Source: Brevibacillus massiliensis (GTDB lineage: Bacteria; Bacillota; Bacilli; Brevibacillales; Brevibacillaceae). Taken from it: a stretch of 64,000 nt of DNA. The stretch is taken from assembly GCF_000311785.1 (NCBI RefSeq), contig NZ_HE978541.1, positions 49,895 to 113,894 of the forward strand, in the 5' to 3' direction. Made by a program: the position numbers and the translations under genes. The notes under the pieces were generated by a model. It made no database searches. It worked only from the letters and a program-made list of their open reading frames with translations, and had not been told where the DNA came from. Shown here piece by piece: positions 53,337 to 62,937 of this stretch (its first letter is position 1; every line of letters begins with the position of its first letter).

Positions 53337-55205
53337 GTGTCAGATCATATCAGTGAACAAGAAATAATAAAACTATTGAAAAAACTTGATCAAGGACTAC
53401 AGAAACGAGAAAATAATAGCCTTTTTCTAGAAACCGAGATTAATGAAAAGACTGAGGATGGTTTTATAAAAGTTGAGCAGGGGAAAATCTTCGTTGTAAA
53501 CCCCACAAACGGTGGAGCTTTCCCCACAATCATAGCCGAGTATCCAGTAAAAATACATGTTGATGGTAAAGAAATTGAGAAGCCGATACAAGTAACTACT
53601 GAGAGTATAATAGATTGGTCGATTGATGAAAAACCGTTGTATGAAATAACTGTTTCGGAAGATAAACTGGAATCCTATCTTACAATCTACGCAAAAGTGA
53701 GACATCCGTGGCAATTAAACGATAAACCTCCTTCTGTAAACCAGATTATTACTGCTAAGGAGGATAAATCGATTATAATCGAAACCTTAAATCTACAGGA
53801 TATTCTATCGACGATCGATAGTATGAATATAAAGATGAATCTTGATGTTGTTGCTATTCAACGTGAAATCCTTCAACCAACATATAAACCTGTTGTCATT
53901 GCAAGAGGTAAGGCACCTGAACAGGGACAAGATGCCAAATTGGACTTGTATTTTTCTCAACATATTGAACATTTCTTTTTAGAGGTACGGGGGAAAGTCG
54001 ACTTTAAAAATCATCTTAACATTCCATCTGCTAGAAGAGGAGATATCATTGCCAAGAAAACGCCACCCCAAGAAGGGCAAGCCGGATATGATGTATTCGG
54101 CAATGTTGTGCCTCCCGATCCAGTAAGAGATATTCGCATTATAGGGAAAGATAATGTTGAAATTACTTCTGACTTTTCAGTTGTTGCTCAAAAAGAGGGA
54201 CGACCTCGAATAACTGGTAATCAAATTAAGTACTTTGAAATTAATACAGCCTTTATCGTACCAGGGAATGTGGATATACATACTGGTAACATTGTTTTTT
54301 CTGGAGACGTAATCGTTTACGGTGATGTATTGGATAATATGATAATTGAGTCTCTTGGTAATATTTATGTAACCGGCAGTGTTTTTAACTCCACTTTGAC
54401 TGCAACCGGCAGTATCGCAATAATAGGAAATATCATTGGGAGCAATCTGTATTCAGGGTATTTCGGGATGTTATATAACAGACTGTATAACAGTGCCAAG
54501 CAATTATTGGAGTACTTTGAAAAAATGATGGAAAGTACAAAATTATTATTAAGTGAAATCAATAAGAAGAAAATTCAAATTCGCTATGGGCAGATCTTGT
54601 TACTCGTAATAGAAAATAAGTATCGACAAGTTTGGGATATCATTAAGGAATTACTCGGCGTTATCGGTTCTGTCCAAAATTACAATAAAAATGATTTGCA
54701 GCAACTAAAAGATTATTTAGAGTTATTTCTGCAACCCACTAAGATTGTTGAAGGAATGACGGCTCCTAAAATGGAGGATTTTATGCGTGCATTGAAAGAA
54801 GCCTATATGAGAGTTGCTTTAAGTCAGGAATCCAATGTTCAAATTAATATCAATCAAGCTCAGAATTCCACGCTTAAATCAAATGGGGATATTTTAATAC
54901 GAAAAGAAGGGGTAATTCAGTGTGATCTTTATTCGGCAGGAAATATTATTTTCTTTTTAGATGATTCAGTATGTAGAGGTTCTAAATTAGAGGCAGGTGA
55001 TACGATATCTGCCATGAATGTAGGAGGAATCACTGGGGTTGGTACAAGTTTGAAAGCAACAAAAAAAGTTATCGTGAAAAAGATGTTTGAAGGTAGAGTG
55101 ATTGTTGATGGATATAGTGTCGATATTTTTGAACCCGTTGAAAATAGGATTTTTGATCGTAATGGAATCAGTCAAGTTGCGTTAAAAGAGGGTGATTCCG
55201 ATTGA
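53337..55205 (+). CDS. FapA family protein (DUF342)
   Basis: A 622-residue protein of the FapA/DUF342 family. The N-terminal part (about 60-190) has the family pattern with KVEQGKIFV. The central part has RRGDIIAKKTPPQEGQAGYDVFG, followed by a beta-helix of repeated GNVDIHTGNIVFSGDVIVYGDV and GNIYVTGSVFNSTLTATGSIAIIGNI. A helical hairpin (about 380-480) and a second beta-helix run follow. Family members include proteins linked to flagellar assembly and polymerisation-type activities, but the function is poorly defined. GTG 53337 follows GGGGTGG. Confidence 0.85.
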   Translation: MSDHISEQEIIKLLKKLDQGLQKRENNSLFLETEINEKTEDGFIKVEQGKIFVVNPTNGGAFPTIIAEYPVKIHVDGKEIEKPIQVTTESIIDWSIDEKPLYEITVSEDKLESYLTIYAKVRHPWQLNDKPPSVNQIITAKEDKSIIIETLNLQDILSTIDSMNIKMNLDVVAIQREILQPTYKPVVIARGKAPEQGQDAKLDLYFSQHIEHFFLEVRGKVDFKNHLNIPSARRGDIIAKKTPPQEGQAGYDVFGNVVPPDPVRDIRIIGKDNVEITSDFSVVAQKEGRPRITGNQIKYFEINTAFIVPGNVDIHTGNIVFSGDVIVYGDVLDNMIIESLGNIYVTGSVFNSTLTATGSIAIIGNIIGSNLYSGYFGMLYNRLYNSAKQLLEYFEKMMESTKLLLSEINKKKIQIRYGQILLLVIENKYRQVWDIIKELLGVIGSVQNYNKNDLQQLKDYLELFLQPTKIVEGMTAPKMEDFMRALKEAYMRVALSQESNVQININQAQNSTLKSNGDILIRKEGVIQCDLYSAGNIIFFLDDSVCRGSKLEAGDTISAMNVGGITGVGTSLKATKKVIVKKMFEGRVIVDGYSVDIFEPVENRIFDRNGISQVALKEGDSD

Positions 55206-55308
55206 TAACAGCTGCTTCATTGGGAGCAAATTAAAAATAAATATCTCAACTTTCGCAGCTTAAATTAACCAACAAGCCCTTGATGTGGTTGGGTAAAGTG
55301 GCTATCCA

Positions 55309-55900
55309 TTGCTGTACTTGACTCAAAAGGGTAGACTTATCTCGTTTGCTCTCTTACTTCATGATATTGGAAAAATAAAGATTTCTGATGATATCTTAAA
55401 TAAGACTAGCTCTCTAACCTCAGAAGAGTATGCAGAAATGAAACTTCATACCCACTTTGGGTATGAGATTATTCATTCAATTTCAGGTATGACAGAAGAG
55501 CATGCTTTAGTTGCGTTGCAGCATCATGAAAGAGAGGATGGGAGTGGATATCCTTTTGGGATTACCGGAAACGATATCACCTCTTATAGTAAAATCGTAG
55601 CTGTTGCAGACGTCTTTCATACTATGATTTCTGAGCGTGTGTATAAGAAACCGACACCGTTATATCAAGTACTTAAAGAACTGGATCGTTGTGCATACGG
55701 GTCTCTTCATCCCAAAGTTGTCCATACATTTATTCTAGGAATCATGAACAAAATGATTGGTGAGTCAATCATTTTGTCGATGGTCAAATAGCTCGAATTC
55801 TTATGCGCCATCAGGATAATCTAATTAAGCCATTGGTAGAAATTGAAGCGGAATTTCATGACCTTCGTAACTGCGAATTCCATATCTTGGACTTTTACAA
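55309..55900 (+). pseudogene. HD-GYP phosphodiesterase, truncated and frameshifted
   Basis: LLHDIGKIKISDDILNK (HD) and HHEREDGSGYPFGI (the GYP motif, HHExxDGxGYP) identify a cyclic-di-GMP phosphodiesterase domain. The first 100 or so residues are missing, and the TTG at 55309 has no ribosome binding site. After MIGESIILS the frame ends at a TAG (55789-55791). The true continuation NGQIARILMRHQDNLIKPLVEIEAEFHDLR is in another frame. It cannot make a complete enzyme. Confidence 0.8.
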
Positions 55901-55915
55901 TAACCAATTGTTTCA

Positions 55916-56737
55916 CTACTTCGGAAGGCTTAGCAACTCGGGAACCGTAACCAGCTTGACATTGTCGTTTCGCAGCTGATTAATGATTTCCGGTAATGCT
56001 TGAACCGTCCCGGTCAAATCCTCCCCAACTCCCCCCGCAGCATGCTGAAGGATAATAGACCCGGGACGTACTTGCGCCAGAACATTCGTTCTGATCTGTT
56101 CCGCGCTTAGGCCTTTCCAATCCAAGGAGTCGACATTCCAATTGACGATGACCTTGTGATGGCTAGCCAGCCATTGAATTTGGCGTTCGCTAATATTTCC
56201 ATACGGAGGTCTGATAAAAGTTGGCTTATACCCCGAAATAGATTGAATCAATTGATCTGTTTTCACGACCTCATTCTGAAAATCCGCATCGCTTAATTTG
56301 GGCAAATTCGCGTGGCTGTAGGAATGGTTTCCTAAGACATGACCTTCATTAATCATTCTTTGTACAATTTCGGGATGCGCTTCGACCCGGTTGCCGACTA
56401 CGAAAAACGTTGCTCGTACACCCTCCTGTTTTAAGACATCAAGTATTTGAGGTGTAAAGCGGTCGTCAGGGGCGTCGTCGAAGGTTAAGGCAACTTCACG
56501 CTTCGAAGAAGGACCGCTCAGTAAAAACGTGCTTTTGTATTTAGCCCGCAAATCCGCTAACGACAGCGGATGGGGATTGCGCACAGCCCCTTCTGGGCCA
56601 TCGTGCAGGTCCGTCGTGCGAGAAGTCTTCAGGGTATTGTTCGTTATCCCTTTAGGCGGTACTTGATTCGTTTTATATTGAGTGCAGTTGGAACACACCA
56701 TTAATGCGAATAAAGATAGGATCAAAATGGCTTTCAT
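55916..56737 (-). CDS. Polysaccharide deacetylase (NodB family)
   Basis: A 273-residue exported protein. A hydrophobic signal segment (AILILSLFALMV) is followed by a 65-residue linker and a NodB domain. Motif 1 TFDDAPD, motif 2 HSYSH, motif 3 RPPYG, motif 4 VNWNVDSLDW and motif 5 IILQHA are all present, so zinc-dependent deacetylation of a peptidoglycan or N-acetylglucosamine polymer is expected. ATG at 56737 has GGAG 10 bp upstream on the minus strand; an upstream start would add 12 residues. The cysteines after the signal do not fit a good lipobox. Confidence 0.9.
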   Translation of the reverse strand: MKAILILSLFALMVCSNCTQYKTNQVPPKGITNNTLKTSRTTDLHDGPEGAVRNPHPLSLADLRAKYKSTFLLSGPSSKREVALTFDDAPDDRFTPQILDVLKQEGVRATFFVVGNRVEAHPEIVQRMINEGHVLGNHSYSHANLPKLSDADFQNEVVKTDQLIQSISGYKPTFIRPPYGNISERQIQWLASHHKVIVNWNVDSLDWKGLSAEQIRTNVLAQVRPGSIILQHAAGGVGEDLTGTVQALPEIINQLRNDNVKLVTVPELLSLPK

Positions 56738-56875
56738 CGTTTGTGAACTCCCTGCTGTTAATTTTAAATCCAATCATTATACTACCCGTCATTCTTTGAG
56801 ATATACTTTGGAGTTCATTTCAATCCTACAATCGCCGCCCCCTGGACCGTGCGTACAGTGTTGGATAAGTCAAGC

Positions 56876-57025
56876 ATGGAGCATGCGATTTATTTTGCCA
56901 TCGGGGTAGGAATTTTACTTCTTGCGGGGACAGCCTTGCTGTTATCATCCTGGATAAAAGGCAGGGAAGCCTTGGCAAAAGAGAGGAAGAGAGAACTCAA
57001 TAAGATTAAAATAATGAATTTATAA
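56876..57025 (+). pseudogene. Membrane-protein C-terminal fragment (transporter-like)
   Basis: A 49-codon frame, MEHAIYFAIGVGILLLAGTALLLSSWIK followed by a charged helix (GREALAKERKRELNKI). Upstream in the same frame APWTVRTVLDKSS can be read without a start. It looks like the last helix and tail of a multi-pass transporter, perhaps MFS. No ribosome binding site is seen. The identity is a guess. Confidence 0.4.
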
Positions 57026-57163
57026 GGAAACAGATCAGTCCCCCCTGTTGGTTCTGCCGGTATCGGAAGAATAAAAGGGGGGATTTTGACGTTTAAAACC
57101 AGTCATCGTTCCTATGTAGCAATATTATATATTAAAATTAACTTTAAAATATTAAAAAAATAA

Positions 57164-57193
57164 TTGACGAACGTATTTTCAGTTTATTATAAT
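57164..57193 (+). promoter_or_regulatory. Sigma-A promoter of the NCS1 permease operon
   Basis: TTGACG (57164-57169), 18 bp and a perfect TATAAT (57188-57193), leaving a leader of roughly 135 bases before the permease start. Confidence 0.65.
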
Positions 57194-57254
57194 TTCACTA
57201 CGATATATTTAATATTTTAAATTTACAAGTTCTTGTGAGGTGGGGCAACAAACC

Positions 57255-57306
57255 AAGCGATCCGGTAGAGTAACTGCTTCTTTTGTCTGTAGGATTGCAA
57301 TCGCTT
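57255..57306 (+). promoter_or_regulatory. Structured leader with competing stems
   Basis: AAGCGAT (57255-57261) can pair with ATCGCTT (57300-57306). The overlapping GATCC (57259-57263) can pair instead with GGATT (57292-57296). GATTGCAATC (57293-57302) is itself a palindrome. The stems exclude each other, which would suit attenuation or ligand control. It does not match any riboswitch consensus I know. Confidence 0.35.
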
Positions 57307-57335
57307 TCAAAATCTAATATCAGGAGGAAGTCACT

Positions 57336-58658
57336 GTGTCCAAAGTAGAAACGCAACCTCAAGCACAGGAACAAGCGCAAGAGAATGACTATGCCATGGA
57401 ACCGGTGCCTGTCGAAAATCGGCGGCCCTGGTGGGAAATTACCTTCGTCACCTCCGGTTTTTGCATGGCTGTATCGGGAATGTTTGCAGGTGCTGCACTG
57501 ACAGCGGGACTTCCCTTGAAGGAGATCATCATTGCCATCTTGGCGGGAAATGCCGTGCTGGCGCTGTACGGCGGGTTTACGGGAGCGATCGGCGCGAAGA
57601 CCGGCGTATCGACGACGATGCTCTCCCGGCATGCGTTCGGACGGTACGGATCGCTGGTGATCAGCCTGGTCTGGGCGATTACATTGATCGGTTGGTTCTC
57701 GGTGCAGACCGGGTTTTTCGGTCAGACCGTGCATTCGATGTACCCTGACGCCGGATTTTTGACCGACATTCCCGTTGCCTCTGCGTGGGGCGGGATGCTG
57801 ATGATCTTAACCGCCTATATCGGCTTTAAAGGGATTCGGCTGTTGAGCAATATCGCGATTCCCTCGCTGATCATCCTTTGCATCATCGGCGTCACCATGG
57901 GACTCAACCATGTAGGCGGCTTCAGCAATCTGCATGCGAGCATCAGCCAGCCGATGTCGCTGATGGACGGGATTGTGTTGGTGATCGGGACGTTTGCCGT
58001 CGGAGCGGTCATCCAGCCGGATATCGCCCGCTACGCCAGGTCGCCCAAGGAATCGTGGACGGCGATTATCGTCGGGATGGTGATTGCCAACGGATTTATC
58101 ATCTTTGCCGGCGCGATCACGGCAGCCTCGATGGGGACCGGCGACCTGCCCGCTGTCATGCTGCAGATGGGCCTGGGCATTCCCGCGCTCCTCGTCCTGA
58201 TCGCGGCGCAGTGGACAAGCAATGACAGCAATCTCTACTCCGCTTCGCTGGCGCTGACGAACATCTTTCCGATCGGCAAAAGCAAGCTGGTACTGATCGT
58301 CGGCATCATTGCCACCGTTCTCGGCGCGGCCGGGATGGCGAATCACTTCGTCAACTTTCTCATTGCCATCGGCGTTGCCGTTCCGCCGGTCGCGGGCGTC
58401 CTGATCGCGGACTACTATATTGTCCACAAGCAGGGGTACCGCTTCGGCAAAGGGACGAGATACGCTGCTGTCGTCTGGCCTGCCTTTATCTCCTGGGCGC
58501 TTGGCATTTTGGCCGGAATATACGTGGAATGGGGCATCCCCTCATTAAATTCGCTTGTTGTCGCATTCATTGTGCACGCAGGGGTGCATGCGATCAGCAA
58601 AAAAATGAACCTGAAACTCACCTCAGGCTTGGTTGAAGAAGGAGATAACGGTTTCTGA
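57336..58658 (+). CDS. NCS1 family permease (cytosine/hydantoin type)
   Basis: A 440-residue, twelve-helix symporter of the NCS1 family. A Gln-rich N-terminal tail is followed by RRPWWEITFVTSGFCMAVSGMFAGAALTAG and GAKTGVSTTMLSRHAFGRYGS, and IQPDIARYARSPKE is diagnostic of the CodB branch. Members import cytosine, purines, allantoin or hydantoins with H+ or Na+. GTG 57336 follows AGGAGGAAG. The enzymes downstream argue for a hydantoin-like or lactam ligand rather than cytosine (no deaminase present). Confidence 0.9.
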   Translation: MSKVETQPQAQEQAQENDYAMEPVPVENRRPWWEITFVTSGFCMAVSGMFAGAALTAGLPLKEIIIAILAGNAVLALYGGFTGAIGAKTGVSTTMLSRHAFGRYGSLVISLVWAITLIGWFSVQTGFFGQTVHSMYPDAGFLTDIPVASAWGGMLMILTAYIGFKGIRLLSNIAIPSLIILCIIGVTMGLNHVGGFSNLHASISQPMSLMDGIVLVIGTFAVGAVIQPDIARYARSPKESWTAIIVGMVIANGFIIFAGAITAASMGTGDLPAVMLQMGLGIPALLVLIAAQWTSNDSNLYSASLALTNIFPIGKSKLVLIVGIIATVLGAAGMANHFVNFLIAIGVAVPPVAGVLIADYYIVHKQGYRFGKGTRYAAVVWPAFISWALGILAGIYVEWGIPSLNSLVVAFIVHAGVHAISKKMNLKLTSGLVEEGDNGF

Positions 58659-58695
58659 CTGCTGCAACGACATGATCTGAAAAGGAGAGATGGAG

Positions 58696-59805
58696 ATGGC
58701 ACGTACAATAGGGGTGGAAGAAATTGAATATTTGGCACTCGGTGCCGCTGTACTGGGTACGGGCGGCGGAGGAGACCCGTTTATCGGCAAGCTGATGGCG
58801 CAGAAGGCGATCAAGGAATGCGGACCGGTCACCCTGCTGTCGCCGGAAGAAGTGCCCGACGATGTGCTGGTCGTCCCGACCGCCATGATGGGGGCGCCAA
58901 CCGTCTTTTTCGAGAAGATTCCCAATGGCGACGAAGCGCTTCACTCACTCAGGCGCTTGGAAGATCACCTCGGCAAAAAAGCCTTTGCCGTCATGCCGAT
59001 GGAGTGCGGCGGGTTGAACTCGACCATCCCGTTCGTCGTAGCCGCCCGGGCGGGTCTGCCGATGGTGGACGCGGACGGGATGGGGCGGGCCTTCCCCGAA
59101 TTGCAGATGGAGACGTTCAATGTCTACGGCGTTTCCGGCACGCCGATGGTCATCACCGACGAGCGGGGCAACTGGTGCCTCGTCAATACGGTGGACAATG
59201 CGATGATGGAGCATATCGCCAGGGGCATTACCGTGCGGATGGGCGGAGTGGGACACATCGCCGAGTATCCGATGACGGGCAAACAGATGAAGGAGACGTC
59301 GATTCTGCATACGACGTCGCTCCTGATCGATATCGGCAAAGCGATCGTACACGCCCGCGAACGTCACGAAAGCCCGCTTGAAGCCATGTCCAAGGCGTTG
59401 GCTAAGTCCATCTACGGCACACCTGTCGTCCTGTTTGAAGGCAAGATCGTCGATGTGGACCGGACCACGGCTGAAGGCTTCACGCGCGGAACCGTTCAGC
59501 TGGAAGGCATCGGCGACTACAGCGGCAGCCGGTTCCAGGTGGATTTCCAGAATGAAAACCTGATTGCCTACCGCGATGAGGAGGTAGTGGCTACGGTTCC
59601 CGACTTGATCACCTTCCTCGATCTGGAGACATCCAAGCCGCTCACGACGGAAACGCTGCGCTTTGGCTTCCGCTTGGTCTGCGTCGGAATTCCGACACCG
59701 GAGATCATGCGTTCACAGAAAGCGCTGGAAATCTGGGGGCCGCAATACTTTGGATACGATCTGCCGTTCATTCCTGTTGAACAATTGGCGAAGAAGAGAG
59801 GATGA
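58696..59805 (+). CDS. DUF917 / S-methyl thiohydantoin desulfurase family protein
   Basis: A 369-residue protein of the DUF917 family. The N-terminal GAAVLGTGGGGDPFIGKL and the AMMGAPTVFFEK and ECGGLNSTIPF stretches are its hallmarks. These proteins are almost always encoded beside hydantoinase/oxoprolinase genes, and one member is described as an S-methyl-thiohydantoin desulfurase. ATG 58696 is preferred because AAAGGAG is 8 bp upstream; ATG 58690 is too close. Confidence 0.88.
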   Translation: MARTIGVEEIEYLALGAAVLGTGGGGDPFIGKLMAQKAIKECGPVTLLSPEEVPDDVLVVPTAMMGAPTVFFEKIPNGDEALHSLRRLEDHLGKKAFAVMPMECGGLNSTIPFVVAARAGLPMVDADGMGRAFPELQMETFNVYGVSGTPMVITDERGNWCLVNTVDNAMMEHIARGITVRMGGVGHIAEYPMTGKQMKETSILHTTSLLIDIGKAIVHARERHESPLEAMSKALAKSIYGTPVVLFEGKIVDVDRTTAEGFTRGTVQLEGIGDYSGSRFQVDFQNENLIAYRDEEVVATVPDLITFLDLETSKPLTTETLRFGFRLVCVGIPTPEIMRSQKALEIWGPQYFGYDLPFIPVEQLAKKRG

Positions 59806-59810
59806 GACGA

Positions 59811-61421
59811 ATGACAGCGAAACAGTACAAAATCGGAATCGACGTTGGCGGTACGAATACGGATGTCGTCGTTCTGGATGAAGCCAACCGCGTCGCAGCA
59901 TCCGTCAAGTCGGCGACGACGCTGGATGTGCAGGAAGGGATTTTCAACGGCATTCAAAGCGTGCTGGAGCAGTCCAAGATCGATACTTCGGCGATTGCCT
60001 ACGTTTCCCTGGGAACGACGCATGCCACGAACGCAATTATCCGCCGCAAGCTGCTGTCCCATGTAGCTGTCGTCCGCATCTGCCTGCCTGCGGGAAAAGG
60101 CGTGCCGCCGCTGACCGACTGGCACGCCGACCTGATGGAGGCGATGGGGGCAACCTCCTACTTCGTCCACGGCGGATTTGAATTTGACGGACGTCCGCTC
60201 GCCGGAAAGCATCTTGATCGGGCGGAGTGTCTGGCGGTGCTGGATGAGATCAAGGCAGCAGGCGCGGAATCGATTGCCGTCTGCTCCATTTTCTCCCCGG
60301 TGAATGCGAGCCATGAGCAGGAGTTTGCCGAGATGGCGCGGGAGGTGCTCGGGCCGGATGTTTCGATTACGCTCTCGTCCGAAATCGGCAGCCTGAGCCT
60401 CTTGGAACGGGAAAATTCCACCGTGCTGAACGCTTCGGTGGTCGGCGTGGCCCGACGCGCGGCCGAAGGGTTGATGGAGGCGCTGGAGCGCTTCGGCATC
60501 AAGACGAAGGTGTTTTTCGCCCAAAACGACGGCACGCTGATGGCCCTCGATTACGCCATCCGCTATCCGATCCTGACGATCGGCTCAGGCCCGACCAACA
60601 GCTTGCGCGGCGCCGCCTTCCTGTCGGGACTGAAGGATTGCATCGTTGCCGACATCGGCGGCACATCCACAGACGTGGGCATCATGGTGAACGGTTTTCC
60701 CCGCCAATCCGCAGTAGCGGTGGAAGTGGGCGGCGTATTGACCAATTTCCGCATGCCTGACCTGATCTCCATCGGGCTGGGAGGCGGCAGCATCGTCACT
60801 GTAGACAACGGGGAAATCCAGATCGGACCGGACAGCGTCGGATACGAAATTACGAAGAAAGCCGTCTGTTTCGGCGGGGATACCTTGACAGCGACCGACA
60901 TTGCCATCGCTGCCGGAGTGGCCCGGATTGATGCGCCCAACTGCGATCCAACCCGTCTGGCACACCTGGATCCGGGATTTGTGAAGCAGGCGATGGATAA
61001 AATCATCGAGCTGGTCGCCGGCGCATGCGACCGCATCAAGACCTCGACAGCGCCGCTGCCCGTCGTGCTGGTCGGCGGGGGCAGCCTGCTCGTTCCCCCA
61101 CACGTCCCGGGAATCGGGGAGATCATCCGCCCGGAAAACTTCGGCTGTGCCAATGCGATCGGCGCTGCTACCGCAGACGCCAGCGGCGAAGTGGACGAGC
61201 TGTGGAGTCTCGTCAACACCTCCCGTGAGGAAGCGATCCGGCAGGCTAGAGAACAAGCCGTGCAAAAGGCGATTGAAATGGGTGCCGATCCCCGGGCCAC
61301 GGAAATTGTCGACATGGAGCTGGTTCCGCTCACCTACCTGCCGGGCAATGTCATCCGCATCAAAGTCAAGGCGGCGGGCCCGCTGCGATTCGGAGTGAAC
61401 AAGGATTGCGTATCGCGATAG
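59811..61421 (+). CDS. Hydantoinase/oxoprolinase family protein (HyuA-like)
   Basis: A 536-residue protein of the ASKHA-fold hydantoinase/5-oxoprolinase family. It has two phosphate-binding loops, GIDVGGTNTDVVVLD at the N terminus and VADIGGTSTDVGIM in the middle, plus GLGGGSIV and VLVGGGSLLVP. Such enzymes use ATP to open a lactam or hydantoin ring. It is shorter than the 690-residue HyuA class, matching the DUF917-linked group. ATG 59811 follows AGAGG; it overlaps or abuts both neighbours, so it is part of one operon. Confidence 0.9.
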   Translation: MTAKQYKIGIDVGGTNTDVVVLDEANRVAASVKSATTLDVQEGIFNGIQSVLEQSKIDTSAIAYVSLGTTHATNAIIRRKLLSHVAVVRICLPAGKGVPPLTDWHADLMEAMGATSYFVHGGFEFDGRPLAGKHLDRAECLAVLDEIKAAGAESIAVCSIFSPVNASHEQEFAEMAREVLGPDVSITLSSEIGSLSLLERENSTVLNASVVGVARRAAEGLMEALERFGIKTKVFFAQNDGTLMALDYAIRYPILTIGSGPTNSLRGAAFLSGLKDCIVADIGGTSTDVGIMVNGFPRQSAVAVEVGGVLTNFRMPDLISIGLGGGSIVTVDNGEIQIGPDSVGYEITKKAVCFGGDTLTATDIAIAAGVARIDAPNCDPTRLAHLDPGFVKQAMDKIIELVAGACDRIKTSTAPLPVVLVGGGSLLVPPHVPGIGEIIRPENFGCANAIGAATADASGEVDELWSLVNTSREEAIRQAREQAVQKAIEMGADPRATEIVDMELVPLTYLPGNVIRIKVKAAGPLRFGVNKDCVSR

Positions 61422-62896
61422 GCCAGGTTCTGCACGAGACCAACACCTTTTCCCGGGAACGAACGGATGAAGCGGCGTTCAGGCGGCAGGAGTGGTGCGA
61501 AGGGGCGGAGATCATCGCGGCCCATATCGGGGTGCGCGACTGTCTCGGCGGCATGCTCGCTGAGGCACGCGAGTCGGGCCTTGAGCTTGTCCCGACGCTC
61601 GCGGTGTCGGCTGAGCCTTCCGGAATAATCGCCGCCGCCGCTTGGGAAAAAATCAAGGGCCAGATGCTTGACAGCTTGCGCGAGGCGGGACCGTATGATG
61701 CAGTCTGTCTCTCCCTGCACGGGGCGGGGATTGCCGAGGGCTGCGACGACATTGAAGGGGATTTGCTGCGCTCCATCCGCGCGGCCATCGGTCCAAACGT
61801 GCCGATCGTCGCCACGCTCGACCTGCATGCCAATATGACAGACGAAATGGTGCGGTACGCCGATCTGCTTTTAGGGGTTCATTTTTATCCGCATTCGGAT
61901 GAGTACGACCGCGGACGCGAAGCGATAAGGCGGCTGTGCGAACTGGTGGCGGGACACATCTCGCCCAAGATGCAGCTCGTCCGTCTGCCGCTGATGATTC
62001 CAACCTCGACGACCCTGTTCGGACCGGCACAGCGAGTCAACGAGATCTGTTGGGAATGGGAAAGCCGGCCAGGCGTGCTGGACTGCACGTTTTTCCACGG
62101 CTTCCCCTATACCGATGCGCCTGATGTCGCCGTAACGGTGTTGGCCACGGCGGACGGCGATGAGGTGTTGGCCCGGCAAGCAGCCTGTGAAGTGGCGGAT
62201 GCGATCTGGAGCATGCGGGATGAATTTTTTATCACCTATCCGACTCCGTCCGAGGGGCTGAAGGAAGCCCTGGCTCAGGCGGCGACCCCCGTTATCATCA
62301 ACGAGACGTCCGACAACCCGGGTGCGGGTGCGCCTGGAGACGGGACCCATCTCTTGGCCGAGATGCTCGCGGCAAACGTGCCGCTGACGTGTTTTTGCCA
62401 CATCTGCGACCCGGAAGTCGTCGAAGCGGCCCATCGGGCAGGGGTTGGCGCGCATATCGAGGTGAAGCTGGGCGGTAAAACAGATGAACTGCACGGCAAG
62501 CCGCTGCCGGTCAGCGCACGGGTGAAACTGCTCACAGACGGCGTATTCACACAGACGTCGCCCATGTGGTCCGGCAAATCAGTAGATCTGGGCAGGACCG
62601 CACGGCTGACAGTGGGCAACGTCGATGTGATCGTCACCAGTATCAAATCCCAGCTTTTGGACGACGAACTGCTCAAGCTGCACGGCATCGACATGTACCG
62701 CTGCCGGGTTATCGGGATCAAGTCAAGCCAGCACTTTCGCGGCTTTTTCCAAAGCAAGGTACCCGCGATCATCACAGTCGACTCACCTGGCATATCCACG
62801 TTTGACATCTGTACGGTCTTTGACTACAAGCGAATTGCCCGTCCCATCTACCCATTGGACCCTGTTGTTTCGAGGGAAGCAGAAATAGTAGACTAG
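61406..62896 (+). CDS. M81 metallopeptidase family protein (MlrC-like)
   Basis: A 496-residue protein of the M81/MlrC family. RIAIGQVLHETNTFSRERT at the N terminus, SLHGAG, ATLDLHANMT, and VHFYPHSDEYDRGREA hold the family's metal-ligand candidates (Asp-His and His residues). A C-terminal MlrC domain contains SDNPGAGAPGDGTHLLAEML. The best-known member degrades linearised microcystin, but most genomic members are amide or peptide hydrolases of unknown substrate. TTG 61406 has GGAGTGA 8 bp upstream and overlaps HyuA by 16 bp. Confidence 0.88.
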   Translation: MRIAIGQVLHETNTFSRERTDEAAFRRQEWCEGAEIIAAHIGVRDCLGGMLAEARESGLELVPTLAVSAEPSGIIAAAAWEKIKGQMLDSLREAGPYDAVCLSLHGAGIAEGCDDIEGDLLRSIRAAIGPNVPIVATLDLHANMTDEMVRYADLLLGVHFYPHSDEYDRGREAIRRLCELVAGHISPKMQLVRLPLMIPTSTTLFGPAQRVNEICWEWESRPGVLDCTFFHGFPYTDAPDVAVTVLATADGDEVLARQAACEVADAIWSMRDEFFITYPTPSEGLKEALAQAATPVIINETSDNPGAGAPGDGTHLLAEMLAANVPLTCFCHICDPEVVEAAHRAGVGAHIEVKLGGKTDELHGKPLPVSARVKLLTDGVFTQTSPMWSGKSVDLGRTARLTVGNVDVIVTSIKSQLLDDELLKLHGIDMYRCRVIGIKSSQHFRGFFQSKVPAIITVDSPGISTFDICTVFDYKRIARPIYPLDPVVSREAEIVD

Positions 62897-62937
62897 TGCT
62901 GGAAGTGGAAAATGTTGCAGGGCGGGAGAGGATAGAA

